64,000 nucleotides of DNA from Kushneria phosphatilytica (GCF_008247605.1 NZ_CP043420.1:1426001-1490000), one strand, 5' to 3'; shown: positions 10,048-19,886, numbered from the stretch's first letter. The notes: generated by a model from the letters alone, not told the origin. Made by a program: numbers and translations.

Positions 10048-10995
10048 TCAGATCAGGCCACTCAGTTGCATTGCAAAAATCCCCAGCGTAATGGTCAGAC
10101 CGGTCCCCAGCGTGGTAATGGCGATGATATTGGCGGCCAGTTCGGCATTGCCGCCCATCGCCCTGGCCATCACGAAACTGGTAGCCGCCGAAGGACTGCC
10201 CAGATAAAGCATGATCAGTGCCAGCTGACGTCCGTCGAAGTCGAAGGGGAGTGCCAGCAGCACACCGGCCAGCGGCAGCCAGACCATCTTGATCAGGCTG
10301 GCTCCCATGGCGGTACGACTGGCGTTGCGAATGGCGGTGACAGACATGGTGCCGCCAATGCTGATCAGTGCCAGCGGCAGGGTCAGATTGGCGAAATACT
10401 GGCCCGAGGTGTGCAGCCACTCCGGCAGGTGCAATCCACTTACAGCAAACAGTAGCCCTGCAACGACACCCAGAATCAACGGATTCTTCACGATCTTGAG
10501 CGCAATGGAAGCCCAGTCGGTGCGCCCGCCGGGCTGATAGGTCGCCAGAACGATGACCGACAGCACGTTGTAGAGTGGAATGATCACGGCAATCATCAGG
10601 CTGCCCGCCGAAAGTCCGAAATCCCCGTAGAGACTGGCTGCCAGTGCCAGACCCACAATGCCGCCATTACCTCGAAAAGCGGCCTGCACATAGGCGCCAC
10701 GATCGCCCACGGGGATGCGCTGTCTGGCCCATGACCAGATCACCACGAAACTGATGACCGTCATGACCGCCATGTAGAGCAATAGCTTCGGCATGACCGC
10801 CTGAGACATGTCGGCATCGATCAGCGACAGAAAGATCAGTGTCGGCATGGCGCCGCGGAAGACCAGCCTGGAAGCAGTGTCGATAAAGGCGTGATCGATC
10901 CATTTCAGCTGCTTTAATGCGATACCCAGCAGCACCATGGCAAAGACGGGCGCAGTGACGTTGAAGGTTTCAGCGAAGAGAGCGAGGGGATTCAT
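10048..10995 (-). CDS. AEC (auxin efflux carrier)-family transporter
   Basis: A 315-residue inner-membrane carrier with about ten hydrophobic segments and the AEC pattern: an N-terminal FAETFNVTAPVFAMVLLGIALK and a C-terminal half with GSPSAATSFVMARAMGGNAELA and a final hydrophobic helix (TTLGTGLTITLGIFAMQLSGL). AEC members move organic acids or amino acids; the substrate is not predictable here. The closeness to glucarate dehydratase could hint at a sugar acid, but the two genes are convergent, so this is weak. Confidence 0.88.
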   Translation of the reverse strand: MNPLALFAETFNVTAPVFAMVLLGIALKQLKWIDHAFIDTASRLVFRGAMPTLIFLSLIDADMSQAVMPKLLLYMAVMTVISFVVIWSWARQRIPVGDRGAYVQAAFRGNGGIVGLALAASLYGDFGLSAGSLMIAVIIPLYNVLSVIVLATYQPGGRTDWASIALKIVKNPLILGVVAGLLFAVSGLHLPEWLHTSGQYFANLTLPLALISIGGTMSVTAIRNASRTAMGASLIKMVWLPLAGVLLALPFDFDGRQLALIMLYLGSPSAATSFVMARAMGGNAELAANIIAITTLGTGLTITLGIFAMQLSGLI

Positions 10996-11004
10996 GCAAG
11001 CCTG

Positions 11005-11193
11005 TTATCCGGGCAGAGTTGTAAAGGCATACAGCAGGGCGATGGCTACCGTGAGAAAGAATACGAGATTGCGTATCCTGTTGTTGCGTGCGCGCTGGCG
11101 TGGCATCAGGAGATTCCGGTCGACCATGGTGTTGGAAATGATAACCGTGATGCCGTGATGCGCCCAGCGTTTGGCATGAGATCGACCATGCAT
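11005..11193 (-). CDS. Possible small single-pass membrane protein
   Basis: An open frame of 62 codons ending nine bases before the AEC transporter start. The last third is a convincing basic-then-hydrophobic helix (RNNRIRNLVFFLTVAIALLYAF). The first ATG lacks a clear ribosome site. An internal ATG at 11106 follows a GGA-containing stretch and would give a 33-residue protein made of the basic start and the helix. If real, it would be co-transcribed with the transporter. I do not recognise a family, and it could be chance. Confidence 0.35.
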   Translation of the reverse strand: MHGRSHAKRWAHHGITVIISNTMVDRNLLMPRQRARNNRIRNLVFFLTVAIALLYAFTTLPG

Positions 11194-11248
11194 GTAGCCA
11201 TTGCGCGGCGTATGCTTATCGGATTTCCTTCATGTTCGGAGAGGTATC

Positions 11249-12136
11249 ATGGCGCATTCGCCGTTCGAGACCCGGTTGGCAGATGGCCGGCTCGGTGCGC
11301 TGATCTGGGGGCGTGAGGACGCCTCGGAAACCTGGCTGGCCCTGCATGGCTGGCTGGATAACGCTGCCACCTTCAGCTGGCTGGCACCCCGACTGGTAGA
11401 GGCGCTGGATATCAGGATCGTCGCCATCGATTTTGCCGGACACGGCCATTCCGATTGGCTACCAACGGGGCATGATTATCCATTGTGGGGTTACATCCAT
11501 GATGTACTCGATGCCATGGACAGTCTGTCGATCGAGCGAGCAACACTGTTGGCCCATTCGCTGGGCGCCTGTGTCACCTGTCTGCTGGCTGCCGCCATGC
11601 CTGAACGACTGACGCGTGGCTATCTGATCGATGGCATAGGCATGCTGACGACCCGGGTGGCAGATACGACGCGTCAGTTGCGGCACGGGCTTCTGGGCGT
11701 ACGGCGCCCGCGTTCGACACCGCCGAGCTATGAAAGCCTCGAGGCTGCGGCTCGGGCACGGGTGGCCGGAGCAGTAACGCCATTGTCGCTTGAAGGGGCC
11801 GAAGTACTGGTACGCCGCAATCTGCATGAAGCAGGAGGGCGCTACAGTTTTCGCACCGATCCCCGACTGCTGCGACCCTCACAGGTCAGACTGACCCCCG
11901 AGCAGGCAGCCGCCATGCTGGAGTCGATCGAGACGCCGCTGGAGCTGTTTCAGGCCGAAGAGGGCATTATCGGGGGGCAGCTCGATGCTGAAAATGTGCG
12001 TGCTCGCATGGGTACGCTGAGAACGCATCATGTCCCGGGGGGCCACCATCTCCATCTTGAACAGGATGCCGTGGATGGTTTGGCACAGGCCATCATCGAG
12101 GCCGCCGACAGTCAGTTAAAGTGTCCGGATGAGTGA
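11249..12136 (+). CDS. Alpha/beta hydrolase
   Basis: A 295-residue alpha/beta-hydrolase of unknown substrate. Visible parts: the oxyanion-hole strand LALHGWLDNAATFSWLAPRL, IVAIDFAGHGHSDWLP, the nucleophile elbow LLAHSLGACV with its Ser, and the late His in GGHHLHLEQ. There is no signal peptide, so it should be cytosolic. The ATG at 11249 was chosen for its GGAGAGG ribosome site; an upstream frame from 11201 has no support. Its stop lies three bases from that of the convergent Smr gene. Confidence 0.88.
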   Translation: MAHSPFETRLADGRLGALIWGREDASETWLALHGWLDNAATFSWLAPRLVEALDIRIVAIDFAGHGHSDWLPTGHDYPLWGYIHDVLDAMDSLSIERATLLAHSLGACVTCLLAAAMPERLTRGYLIDGIGMLTTRVADTTRQLRHGLLGVRRPRSTPPSYESLEAAARARVAGAVTPLSLEGAEVLVRRNLHEAGGRYSFRTDPRLLRPSQVRLTPEQAAAMLESIETPLELFQAEEGIIGGQLDAENVRARMGTLRTHHVPGGHHLHLEQDAVDGLAQAIIEAADSQLKCPDE

Positions 12137-12139
12137 TTT

Positions 12140-12712
12140 TCAGGCGTGATCACGCTGTCGCTTGAGCAGGACATACACCGCGCCGGTGCCCCCATCGGCG
12201 TCCTGCGCCGAACAGAAGGCCAGCACCTCGGGCAATTCCCGCAGCCAGGCATTGAGATGGCTCTTGATCACGGGGTAGCGCGATACGCCTGACCACGCCT
12301 TGCCATGCACGATCAGCACACATCGAGCCTGTTCATGGCGCATATCCTGCATGAAATGCTCGAACTCCAGACGCGCCTGATCGAGATCATAGCCATGCAG
12401 GTCCAGTCCGGCCTGCCAGGCAATGTCGCCGCGCCTGAGGCGGGCAAGGGTTCGCTCGGGAAGATCGGCCAGCGCAAAGCTTAGAAACTGGGAGGGCGCG
12501 ACCGGCTCTACCCGTCCATCCGAGGTGCGGCTGGTCAACGTAGTGCTGTCAGGCTGAGTGGCCGCCTCGCGTCGGGCTCTGAGCGTATTCTGGTCCGGAC
12601 CACTGCTTTTACCGGTATCGGCGCGATCATGGTGCGTGCGCTGAATCTGACTGTCACGCAGTGCTTCGCGGAACCGGGCAAGTTCCTCCTGGTCGATCGA
12701 GCGACGTGTCAT
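12140..12712 (-). CDS. Smr-domain endonuclease, SmrA-like
   Basis: A 190-residue protein with an N-terminal polar linker and a C-terminal Smr domain: LDLHGYDLDQARLEFEHFM, CVLIVHGKAWSG and GGTGAVYVLLKR. Smr proteins are nucleases; enterobacterial SmrB cleaves mRNA at collided ribosomes. The ending (YCTA..HGGSGA-type) is closer to SmrA (YdaL), while its position divergent from prmB matches smrB in E. coli, so A versus B is open. The start at 12712 begins MTRRSIDQEEL; the frame extends 131 codons further upstream, but that part overlaps prmB and has no protein-like pattern. Confidence 0.87.
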   Translation of the reverse strand: MTRRSIDQEELARFREALRDSQIQRTHHDRADTGKSSGPDQNTLRARREAATQPDSTTLTSRTSDGRVEPVAPSQFLSFALADLPERTLARLRRGDIAWQAGLDLHGYDLDQARLEFEHFMQDMRHEQARCVLIVHGKAWSGVSRYPVIKSHLNAWLRELPEVLAFCSAQDADGGTGAVYVLLKRQRDHA

Positions 12713-12918
12713 GGCATGCTCTCCAATATCCGAGGCCGGGGAGCGAGTGTCGGGTGAGTGCAGCAGGGCGTCAGGGTGGCCCGGTACACGCGCTGACTGC
12801 TCGGGCAGTATAATGGTACCGGTGGCATCCTGCAGGCCCGGGCGGCTGTCATCAGCGCTTGTGGGCGGGTACACTGCTGCCACCCATCCTGACCTGTCAT
12901 TGCCTGCTCGGAGCTGTC

Positions 12919-13875
12919 GTGCCTGAATCTGCCCGCTCACCGCTGGATATCCTTGAGCTACCCGATACCACTCTGGTCGAGGAACTGGTAACACTGCGTG
13001 ACTGGCTACGCTGGTGCCAGAGTGCCTTTCTCGCGCATCGACTGCATTTCGGTCATGGTACCGACAGTGCCTGGGATGAAGCCGTAGCGCTGGTGCTCGG
13101 TGCATTGCGTCTACCCCGTGATGTCGATCCGGCAGTGCTGGATGCGCGATTGCTTGGTGTTGAACGCCAGCGGATCATTGAGCTTACGCGCGAACGCATT
13201 ACCTCGCGCCGACCGCTGCCTTATCTGCTGGGAGAGGCGTTTTTCGCGGGTCTGCCTTTTGATGTCGATGATAGTGTGCTGATCCCTCGCTCGCCGTTGG
13301 CTGAGCTGGTCGAGAATGGTTTTGCCCAGTGGTTTCCCGATCGTGATCCGGCCCACGTGCTGGATCTTTGTGCCGGCTCGGGCTGTATCGGCATTGCGAC
13401 GGCGCTGATGATGCCGACCAGTGAGGTCATGCTGGGTGAGCTGAGCCCCGAGGCACTGAATGTCGCCAGACGCAATATTGCGCGTTATGACGTTGGAGCA
13501 CGGGTCCGTGCAGTGCTTTCGGACCTGTTTGAAGGTGTGCAGGGTCAGCGTTTTGATCTGATTGTTTCCAACCCGCCCTATGTTGACCGGCATGATATGG
13601 CCGCGATGCCGGCTGAGTTTCAGCATGAGCCGCGCATGGCGCTGGAGGCGGGCGATGATGGTCTGGAAATCGTGCGTCGGGTGCTGCGCGAGGCACGCAG
13701 CTGCCTGACCGATGATGGCGTGCTGATCGTCGAAGTGGGCAATTCCGAGCGCCATGTCATCGATGCCTGGCCGGACGTGCCGTTCCTCTGGCTTGAGTTC
13801 GAACGCGGTGGCCATGGTGTCTTTGCCCTGACAGCCGCTGAACTGGATGCCTTTGCTGATCGATTTGCCGAGTGA
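12919..13875 (+). CDS. prmB: 50S ribosomal protein L3 glutamine methyltransferase PrmB
   Basis: An S-adenosylmethionine-dependent N5-glutamine methyltransferase that modifies ribosomal protein L3. The 318-residue protein has the HemK/PrmB layout: an N-terminal helical region, SRRPLPYLLGEAFFAG, the SAM motif VLDLCAGSGCIGIA and the catalytic NPPY in LIVSNPPYVD. PrmB is preferred over PrmC because of the following aroC, a conserved neighbour. I chose the GTG at 12919, which has GGAG six bases upstream; an ATG at 12859 would add 20 residues of unlikely sequence. Confidence 0.93.
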   Translation: MPESARSPLDILELPDTTLVEELVTLRDWLRWCQSAFLAHRLHFGHGTDSAWDEAVALVLGALRLPRDVDPAVLDARLLGVERQRIIELTRERITSRRPLPYLLGEAFFAGLPFDVDDSVLIPRSPLAELVENGFAQWFPDRDPAHVLDLCAGSGCIGIATALMMPTSEVMLGELSPEALNVARRNIARYDVGARVRAVLSDLFEGVQGQRFDLIVSNPPYVDRHDMAAMPAEFQHEPRMALEAGDDGLEIVRRVLREARSCLTDDGVLIVEVGNSERHVIDAWPDVPFLWLEFERGGHGVFALTAAELDAFADRFAE

Positions 13876-13954
13876 CCACGTTCGGTTATCGATAACATGA
13901 TTCACTGCGCCGGGTTCCTGGATGGCCCGGACGCTGTTTGCAGGAAGACCCATC

Positions 13955-15046
13955 ATGTCCGGAAATACCTTCGGCAAGCTGTTTACGGTGACGACCTTCG
14001 GGGAGAGTCATGGTCCTGCACTGGGGGCCGTCGTTGATGGTTGTCCCCCGGGGCTCGAGATCAGTGAGGCAGATCTGCAGCATGATCTGGACCGTCGGCG
14101 ACCCGGTAGCTCACGCTATACCACCCAGCGGCGTGAAGCCGATGAGGTCCGTATTCTCTCTGGTGTCTTTGAAGGCGTGACCACTGGCACGCCGATTGGC
14201 CTGATGATCGAGAATACCGATCAGCGTTCGAAGGACTATTCGAAGATCAAGGATCAGTTTCGGCCAGCTCATGCCGATTATACCTATCATCACAAATATG
14301 GTCGTCGGGACTACCGTGGCGGCGGTCGCTCGAGTGCCCGGGAAACCGCCATGCGGGTGGCGGCGGGGGCCATTGCCCGCAAGTGGCTGGCGGCGCGCGG
14401 AGTGACGATTCGTGGTTACATGAGCCAGCTGGGGCCGATCGAACTGGCTTTTCGCAGTTGGGATGCCGTAGAGCAAAACCCTTTCTTCTGTGCCGATCCG
14501 GAACGCGTTCCGGAGCTCGAGGCCTTCATGGATCAGCTGCGACGCGATCAGGACAGTGTCGGTGCTCGAATCAGTGTGGTCGCCGAAGGGTTGCCGCCAG
14601 GGCTTGGAGAGCCGGTATTCGATCGCCTTGATGCCGAACTGGCAAGCGCTCTGATGGGCATCAATGCCGTCAAGGGCGTGGAGGTGGGGGCCGGATTCAA
14701 AAGTGTTGCTCAGCGAGGTAGTGAGCATCGCGACGAAATGACCCCGGAAGGTTTTCTCTCCAACAACGCTGGCGGGGTGCTGGGTGGAATCTCTACCGGT
14801 CAGCCGCTGGTCGCTCACCTGGCACTCAAGCCGACTTCGAGCATTACCACGCCGGGCCAGTCCATCGACATCCATGGTGATCCGGTGGAGGTGGTAACCA
14901 AAGGCCGACATGATCCCTGTGTCGGTATCCGGGCTACGCCGATTGCCGAGGCGATGATGGCACTGACGCTGATGGATCACTGGTTGCGCCAGCGTGCACA
15001 GAATGGCGATGTGCAGGTGGAGACGCCCCGATTGAGACAGTGCTGA
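13955..15046 (+). CDS. aroC: Chorismate synthase
   Basis: The last step of the shikimate pathway, converting 5-enolpyruvylshikimate 3-phosphate to chorismate with reduced FMN. All 363 residues fit the family: [20 protein letters not shown], the [18 protein letters not shown] loop, [27 protein letters not shown] and [14 protein letters not shown]. The start at 13955 has an AGGAAG ribosome site. It lies 79 bases after prmB and is probably co-transcribed. It converges on a membrane-protein gene. Confidence 0.97.
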   Translation: MSGNTFGKLFTVTTFGESHGPALGAVVDGCPPGLEISEADLQHDLDRRRPGSSRYTTQRREADEVRILSGVFEGVTTGTPIGLMIENTDQRSKDYSKIKDQFRPAHADYTYHHKYGRRDYRGGGRSSARETAMRVAAGAIARKWLAARGVTIRGYMSQLGPIELAFRSWDAVEQNPFFCADPERVPELEAFMDQLRRDQDSVGARISVVAEGLPPGLGEPVFDRLDAELASALMGINAVKGVEVGAGFKSVAQRGSEHRDEMTPEGFLSNNAGGVLGGISTGQPLVAHLALKPTSSITTPGQSIDIHGDPVEVVTKGRHDPCVGIRATPIAEAMMALTLMDHWLRQRAQNGDVQVETPRLRQC

Positions 15047-15078
15047 ACGTGCATGCTCACGGGGCGATCTCTGACCGG

Positions 15079-16344
15079 TTATTCGCGGGGTGAGGACGCC
15101 GATTCCTTCTGTTGGCCCTTGAGCTGTTGAACGCGCTGCTGACGACTTTTCTGCCGATAACCGTACGTGGCGCTGCGCACTGTCTCATCACTTTCCAGGC
15201 CGGCGCCCAGCGCGCCGGCTATGGTTGCCACCGAGCTGGTCAGCCATGCCAGAGCCGGGTAGTGCCATGGCGAAACTTCATGACCCAGCGTGGATTGCAG
15301 CAGACCATCCGGAACAAAAATGAATACTGCGGCCAGAAACATTATCAACAGTATGGCGTAGTAGAACAGTACACCGACGCCGAGCGTGATCAGGGTCGTG
15401 AGATTATAAAGCGCTGCCATCGGGAAAGCATCCGAGCGACGCTGTGGTTCCCATAGACCGTGGTCGATGATGATCCAGGTCACCATGGCGACCATCGCGG
15501 CCAGCATCAGCAGGACAAAACGCCAGATGCTGTACGCATCGCTCAGGCGCCAGAGTGTCGGAAAAAGCAGCCCATAGGCGCCGGTCGCAAAGGCAACGGC
15601 GATAATCTTGCGGAAGGCCGGAAAGATGGTCCATGGGCGATTGGCTCTTACCATGCCGGCCAGCAGCTTGCAGTGCCCCCGGAGGCGAGAATCGGCGATG
15701 AATCGTACACTGATGTCGGCGTCATCCGATGGCGTTATCCGCCGAATTGGCGCAATACGTTCGGAAAGTCGCCACCCCACCAGTTCTCTTGCATTGTTGT
15801 TGTAAAGCCCACTCTCGCGACGGGCTTCGCTCTGACAATCGTTATGCTGCTGTTGGCGGTCACGGGCCTGACTGGAACTGCCATGATGCAGTTCGCTGAG
15901 CATCTGAATGATGGCTTCCCGGATACGCTTGCGCATGGGCGAGGCCCCCAGTGCCGGCTGGGAAATCAGGATAACCCCGCTGGCTCCACTGCCTTCGGCG
16001 ATCACCAGCCGGCCGTTGCGATACAGTGGCAGGTCGGTCAGGCAGACCACATAATCCCATCCCTGCTCACGGCTCAGTGCTTGTGCCTGGTGAAGCATTT
16101 CCCGGGTTTCTTCCTCGGCGCCGATCAGGGGATCAGTCTTCATCTGCACCTGCCACTGATAGCGATCATCAAGGTGACGGACCAGCAGGTCGGGTAACTC
16201 ATCACAGAGCTCTTCGGCGATGTCCCGGGGCAACTCGGGGGCGGGTACCAGACCAACCCGGCAGGTACTCGAATCCATCGAGTCCGCAGCCTCGGCCTCG
16301 ACGCCTTCCGAAGAGTCCGTGGTGGGGGCATCGCTGCGCATCAT
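15079..16344 (-). CDS. Unrecognised membrane protein with cytosolic N-terminal domain
   Basis: I cannot assign a family. The 421-residue product has a soluble first part of about 235 residues that includes a compact alpha/beta-looking stretch (GLVPAPELPRDIAEELCDEL; WDYVVCLTDLPLYRNGRLVI; GVILISQPALGASPMRKRIR), a Gln/Arg-rich linker at about 155-180, then about five TM helices (239-262, 273-294, two within 309-345, and 362-382) and a basic, Gln-rich tail. The start at 16344 has an AGGAGC site on the minus strand; a longer frame back to 16728 overlaps cysE and is discarded. It is divergent from cysE and convergent with aroC, so it is probably transcribed alone. Confidence 0.8.
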   Translation of the reverse strand: MMRSDAPTTDSSEGVEAEAADSMDSSTCRVGLVPAPELPRDIAEELCDELPDLLVRHLDDRYQWQVQMKTDPLIGAEEETREMLHQAQALSREQGWDYVVCLTDLPLYRNGRLVIAEGSGASGVILISQPALGASPMRKRIREAIIQMLSELHHGSSSQARDRQQQHNDCQSEARRESGLYNNNARELVGWRLSERIAPIRRITPSDDADISVRFIADSRLRGHCKLLAGMVRANRPWTIFPAFRKIIAVAFATGAYGLLFPTLWRLSDAYSIWRFVLLMLAAMVAMVTWIIIDHGLWEPQRRSDAFPMAALYNLTTLITLGVGVLFYYAILLIMFLAAVFIFVPDGLLQSTLGHEVSPWHYPALAWLTSSVATIAGALGAGLESDETVRSATYGYRQKSRQQRVQQLKGQQKESASSPRE

Positions 16345-16518
16345 GAATGTGCTCCTGTTGATTGTGTTTGGCTTGCCAAGCATAACGTGCCACACCAATA
16401 GCAGCAGCAGAGTCGATGCAGACGTGCATGGAATGACAGGATCGGCCAGACTATCGGGAATTGTTGCGGGCCAGACAAGGCCTGTCGGAATGGTGCACTC
16501 TTCACCGGGAGAGCAGGG

Positions 16519-17358
16519 ATGACGCAACGCATGGATCATGTCTTCGCGCGGTTGCGCGAAGAAGCTCGTGCCACCATGAATCGAGAGCCGCTGCTGCGAG
16601 CTTTCATCACTGCGCGGATTACAGCGCATGATGATCTGGCCGGTTGTCTGACCGCCATTCTGTCGCGACGCCTGGCTGATGACGATCTGCCCAGGGAGGC
16701 GCTGGAGAGTCTCTTTGCCCAGTGCCATGCACAGGATGAAACACTAGCCGATATGGCGGCGAGTGACATCCTCTCGGTGCTTGAGCGGGACGCAGCAGCC
16801 GAAGACGCGTTAAGCGTGGTGCTTTATCAGAAGGGATTTCAGGCACTGCAGAGTCATCGGCTGGCACATCATCTGCATGGTCTTGGGCGTACCGAAATGG
16901 CCATGATGCTGCAAAGCCGCAGTGCCGAGGTGTTCGGTGTCGATATTCATCCGCGCTGCCCGATCGGGGAAAGCGTCATGTTCGATCACGCTACCGGTAT
17001 CGTCATCGGGGAAACGGCCAGCATTGGTGACAATGTATCCATCCTGCAGGGCGTTACACTGGGCGGTACAGGCAAGGTCGGTGGACAGCGCCATCCCCAG
17101 GTGCGTAGTGGTGTATTGATCGGTGCCGGTGCCATTGTACTGGGCAACATCGAGATCGGCTGGGGCGCACAGATCGGGGCAGGCAGTGTGGTACTGGATG
17201 CGGTCGAGCCACATACCACTGTGGTAGGCGTACCCGCCCGGCCGGTGGGACGCCCCTGCTGTCCAAGTCCTTCAGTGACCATGGAGCACGGGGCTTTTGA
17301 TCGTGAACAGTATGGGCGCAAACCCTTGAGTGCACCGGCGCATCGTACCGGCGACTGA
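16519..17358 (+). CDS. cysE: Serine O-acetyltransferase
   Basis: Acetylates serine with acetyl-CoA, the first step of cysteine synthesis. The 279-residue protein has the long CysE N-terminal helical domain (about 1-140), then left-handed beta-helix hexapeptides: FGVDIHPRCPIGESVMFDH with the catalytic Asp/His region, GIVIGETASIGDNVSILQGVTLGGTGK, and the VVGVPARPVG cap. The length is close to enterobacterial CysE (273). A GGGAG site precedes the ATG. The C-terminal tail, where CysE binds cysteine synthase, ends RTGD rather than the usual Ile. Confidence 0.95.
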   Translation: MTQRMDHVFARLREEARATMNREPLLRAFITARITAHDDLAGCLTAILSRRLADDDLPREALESLFAQCHAQDETLADMAASDILSVLERDAAAEDALSVVLYQKGFQALQSHRLAHHLHGLGRTEMAMMLQSRSAEVFGVDIHPRCPIGESVMFDHATGIVIGETASIGDNVSILQGVTLGGTGKVGGQRHPQVRSGVLIGAGAIVLGNIEIGWGAQIGAGSVVLDAVEPHTTVVGVPARPVGRPCCPSPSVTMEHGAFDREQYGRKPLSAPAHRTGD

Positions 17359-17365
17359 AAGCGGG

Positions 17366-18262
17366 TTACTCGTGGGCCATGTCCTGCTCGGCAGTGCGTT
17401 CGGCGTCCAGTAGCCGGAGCATCGAGCTCGCCGCATTGGAGAGTGTGCGGCCACGATGAAAAAGATAGCCCAGCGGCCGCTCGATGGGTCGATGGTGTAT
17501 TGGCAGACGATGCAGCTCATCGTCGATCATGGTTTCCGGCAGCACGCTCCAGCCCAGCCCGATGCTGACCATCATCTTCAGCGTCTCGAGATAGTTGGTC
17601 GACATGGAAACGCGGACGCGCAATCCCTCCTGGGCAAAGGTTTCGGTGACGATGCCACGGGTGAAGGTCAGATCGCCCGGCAGCACCGCATCGAAATCGG
17701 ACAATGCTGACAGCGGCAGCTCCCGGGCGCTTGCCAGCGGATGTTCATTGCCGCAAACGAAATGGAGCTGATCGACCCAGATCGGCACCGTCACCAGTTC
17801 CTTGCTGGGGGAAGGGGCCAACGTCACCACGGCCAGCTCCAGAGCGCCATCGAGCACCTGTTGGTAGGCCTGTTCCGAGTCCAGAAACCGTAGATCCAGC
17901 CTGACCGCCGGATGCTGACGGGTAAAATGCTTGAGCAGGGGCGGCAGTCGGTGCAGACCAACATGATGGCTGGTGGCGAGTGACAGGCTGCCACCAATGC
18001 TGCCATTGAGATTGGTCAAGGCCCGTTGGGTATCATCGAACATCACCAGAATCTGCCGTGCGCGGGGTAACAGGGTATGGCCCGCCTCGGTAAGACCGAT
18101 ATGACGACCGATGCGATCGAACAGGCGTGCGCCAATCTGACCCTCGAGCGTGGCCACCCGCTTGCTGACAGCCGGTTGAGTAAGATGAAGCTGCTCGGCG
18201 GCCAGTGAAAAGGACTCCTGTTCGGCAACGGCCAGAAAGGCGCGCAGACTCTGAGTATCCAT
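17366..18262 (-). CDS. LysR-family regulator divergent from leuC
   Basis: A 298-residue LysR-type regulator. The N-terminal winged helix is typical (LRAFLAVAEQESFSLAAEQL, LTQPAVSKRVATLE), followed by a two-lobed effector domain. It is transcribed away from leuC across 168 bases, the usual setting for a LysR regulator of its neighbour; some pseudomonads also have a LysR gene here. I infer it controls leuCD and itself. The start at 18262 has an AAGGAA site; a longer frame to 18334 runs into the promoter region. The effector is unknown. Confidence 0.9.
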   Translation of the reverse strand: MDTQSLRAFLAVAEQESFSLAAEQLHLTQPAVSKRVATLEGQIGARLFDRIGRHIGLTEAGHTLLPRARQILVMFDDTQRALTNLNGSIGGSLSLATSHHVGLHRLPPLLKHFTRQHPAVRLDLRFLDSEQAYQQVLDGALELAVVTLAPSPSKELVTVPIWVDQLHFVCGNEHPLASARELPLSALSDFDAVLPGDLTFTRGIVTETFAQEGLRVRVSMSTNYLETLKMMVSIGLGWSVLPETMIDDELHRLPIHHRPIERPLGYLFHRGRTLSNAASSMLRLLDAERTAEQDMAHE

Positions 18263-18430
18263 GTATTCCTTCAGGGAATGATTTGAATAAAAAACATGAA
18301 TTGCTTTTATGTCAGTTTGCGCCGTAGGGTGCAAGCATGAGAAAGCCGGGGCCTGACCCGATACCCGGTGGACCCTGACTCATGCATGCCTTCGCCGGCT
18401 CTGGCCGGCGTAATGCTCAGGAGAGATTCC
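18263..18430. promoter_or_regulatory. Divergent control region between the LysR gene and leuC
   Basis: AT-rich stretch with a dyad ATAAAA (18287-18292) and TTTTAT (18305-18310) around aacatgaattgc, a reasonable LysR site. Nearer to leuC, a GC hairpin (18393-18399 with 18404-18410, loop TCTG) ends about 20 bases before the leuC start. I see no leucine-rich leader peptide, so classical leu attenuation is not supported. Confidence 0.45.
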
Positions 18431-19876
18431 ATGGCAGCCCAGACCCTCTATGACAAACTCTGGAACTCGCATCTCGTGTCGACACGTGACGACGGCACAG
18501 CGCTGATCTACATCGATCGCCATCTGTTGCATGAGGTGACGTCACCGCAGGCATTCGAGGGGCTGCGTCTGGCGGGGCGTCAACCGTGGCGCATCGATAC
18601 CAACATTGCGACCGTCGACCATAATGTCTCGACGCTCACCGAAGAACGTAACGCCGGTATTTCAGGCATCGCCGACGATGTCTCGCGCATTCAGGTCCAG
18701 GCGCTCGATGACAATACTCGCGGGCTGGGCATCGAGACCTTCGGTATCAATGACATCCGTCAGGGCATTGTCCATGTCATCGGGCCGGAGCAGGGCGCAA
18801 CCCTGCCTGGCATGACCGTGGTCTGTGGCGACTCCCATACCGCGACCCATGGTGCCTTTGGTGCACTCGCACACGGTATTGGCACCTCCGAGGTCGAGCA
18901 TGTGCTGGCTACTCAATGCCTGATTCAGCGCAAGATGAAGAACATGCAGATCCGGGTGGAAGGTGAACTCGGGCCGCATGTGACTGCCAAGGACATCATT
19001 CTGGCGGTCATCGGTCGCATCGGCACTGCCGGAGGCACCGGTTATGCAGTGGAGTTCGCCGGCAGCGCGATCGAATCGCTGTCGATGGAAGGCCGCATGA
19101 CCATCTGCAACATGGCGATCGAGGGAGGTGCCCGAGTCGGTCTGGTGGCGGTTGATCAGACCACCATCGATTACATTGGCAACCGCCCCTTTGCGCCCTC
19201 CGGCGAACAGTGGGAAGCCGCCGTCGAGAGCTGGCGCCAGCTGGTTTCCGACGAGGATGCGCATTTCGATCGTGTGGTGACGCTGGATGCGGCCGAGATC
19301 GAGCCCCAGGTGAGCTGGGGGACCAGTCCCGAGATGGTGGCCGGAGTGAATGACCGGGTGCCCGATCCGCAATCGTTCACTGACGAGACCGCACAGCGCG
19401 GGGCTATCCGGGCACTCGAATACATGGGGCTGACGGCAGGTCAGAAGATGACCGACATTCGACTCGATCGGATCTTCATTGGTTCATGCACCAACGCCCG
19501 CATCGAGGATCTTCGTGCTGCAGCGAAGATCGTCGATGGCCGACGCGTGGCGTCAACCATCAAGCAGGCGATGGTGGTGCCGGGCTCCGGGTTGGTGAAG
19601 CGTCAGGCCGAGGAGGAAGGTCTGGATATGATCTTCAGGCGTGCCGGGTTCGAGTGGCGCGAAGCCGGCTGCTCGATGTGCCTGGCGATGAACGCGGACA
19701 AGCTGGGTGCCGGCGAGCACTGTGCCTCGACCTCCAATCGCAACTTTGAAGGGCGGCAGGGTTACGGTGGCCGGACGCATCTGGTGAGTCCAGCGATGGC
19801 GGCTGCGGCTGCCGTGGCGGGGCACTTTGTAGATGTGCGCGAATTCGTCAATACGCCGGTACGGGCGCAGGCCTGA
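18431..19876 (+). CDS. leuC: 3-isopropylmalate dehydratase large subunit
   Basis: The iron-sulfur subunit of isopropylmalate isomerase in leucine synthesis, acting with LeuD. 481 residues, normal length. Visible: [32 protein letters not shown], cluster ligand Cys in [13 protein letters not shown] and the CxxC pair in [10 protein letters not shown], and the [19 protein letters not shown] ending. The ATG at 18431 has a CAGGAGAG site; an upstream frame from 18368 has no support. leuD follows after 10 bases. Confidence 0.98.
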   Translation: MAAQTLYDKLWNSHLVSTRDDGTALIYIDRHLLHEVTSPQAFEGLRLAGRQPWRIDTNIATVDHNVSTLTEERNAGISGIADDVSRIQVQALDDNTRGLGIETFGINDIRQGIVHVIGPEQGATLPGMTVVCGDSHTATHGAFGALAHGIGTSEVEHVLATQCLIQRKMKNMQIRVEGELGPHVTAKDIILAVIGRIGTAGGTGYAVEFAGSAIESLSMEGRMTICNMAIEGGARVGLVAVDQTTIDYIGNRPFAPSGEQWEAAVESWRQLVSDEDAHFDRVVTLDAAEIEPQVSWGTSPEMVAGVNDRVPDPQSFTDETAQRGAIRALEYMGLTAGQKMTDIRLDRIFIGSCTNARIEDLRAAAKIVDGRRVASTIKQAMVVPGSGLVKRQAEEEGLDMIFRRAGFEWREAGCSMCLAMNADKLGAGEHCASTSNRNFEGRQGYGGRTHLVSPAMAAAAAVAGHFVDVREFVNTPVRAQA

Positions 19877-19886
19877 GGAGAGCAAC

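Noticed and set aside
13111..13977. 288-codon minus-strand frame over prmB
   Set aside because: Antisense shadow of prmB.
18263..18430. leu leader peptide and attenuator
   Set aside because: No short frame with a run of Leu codons; the hairpin has no T run.
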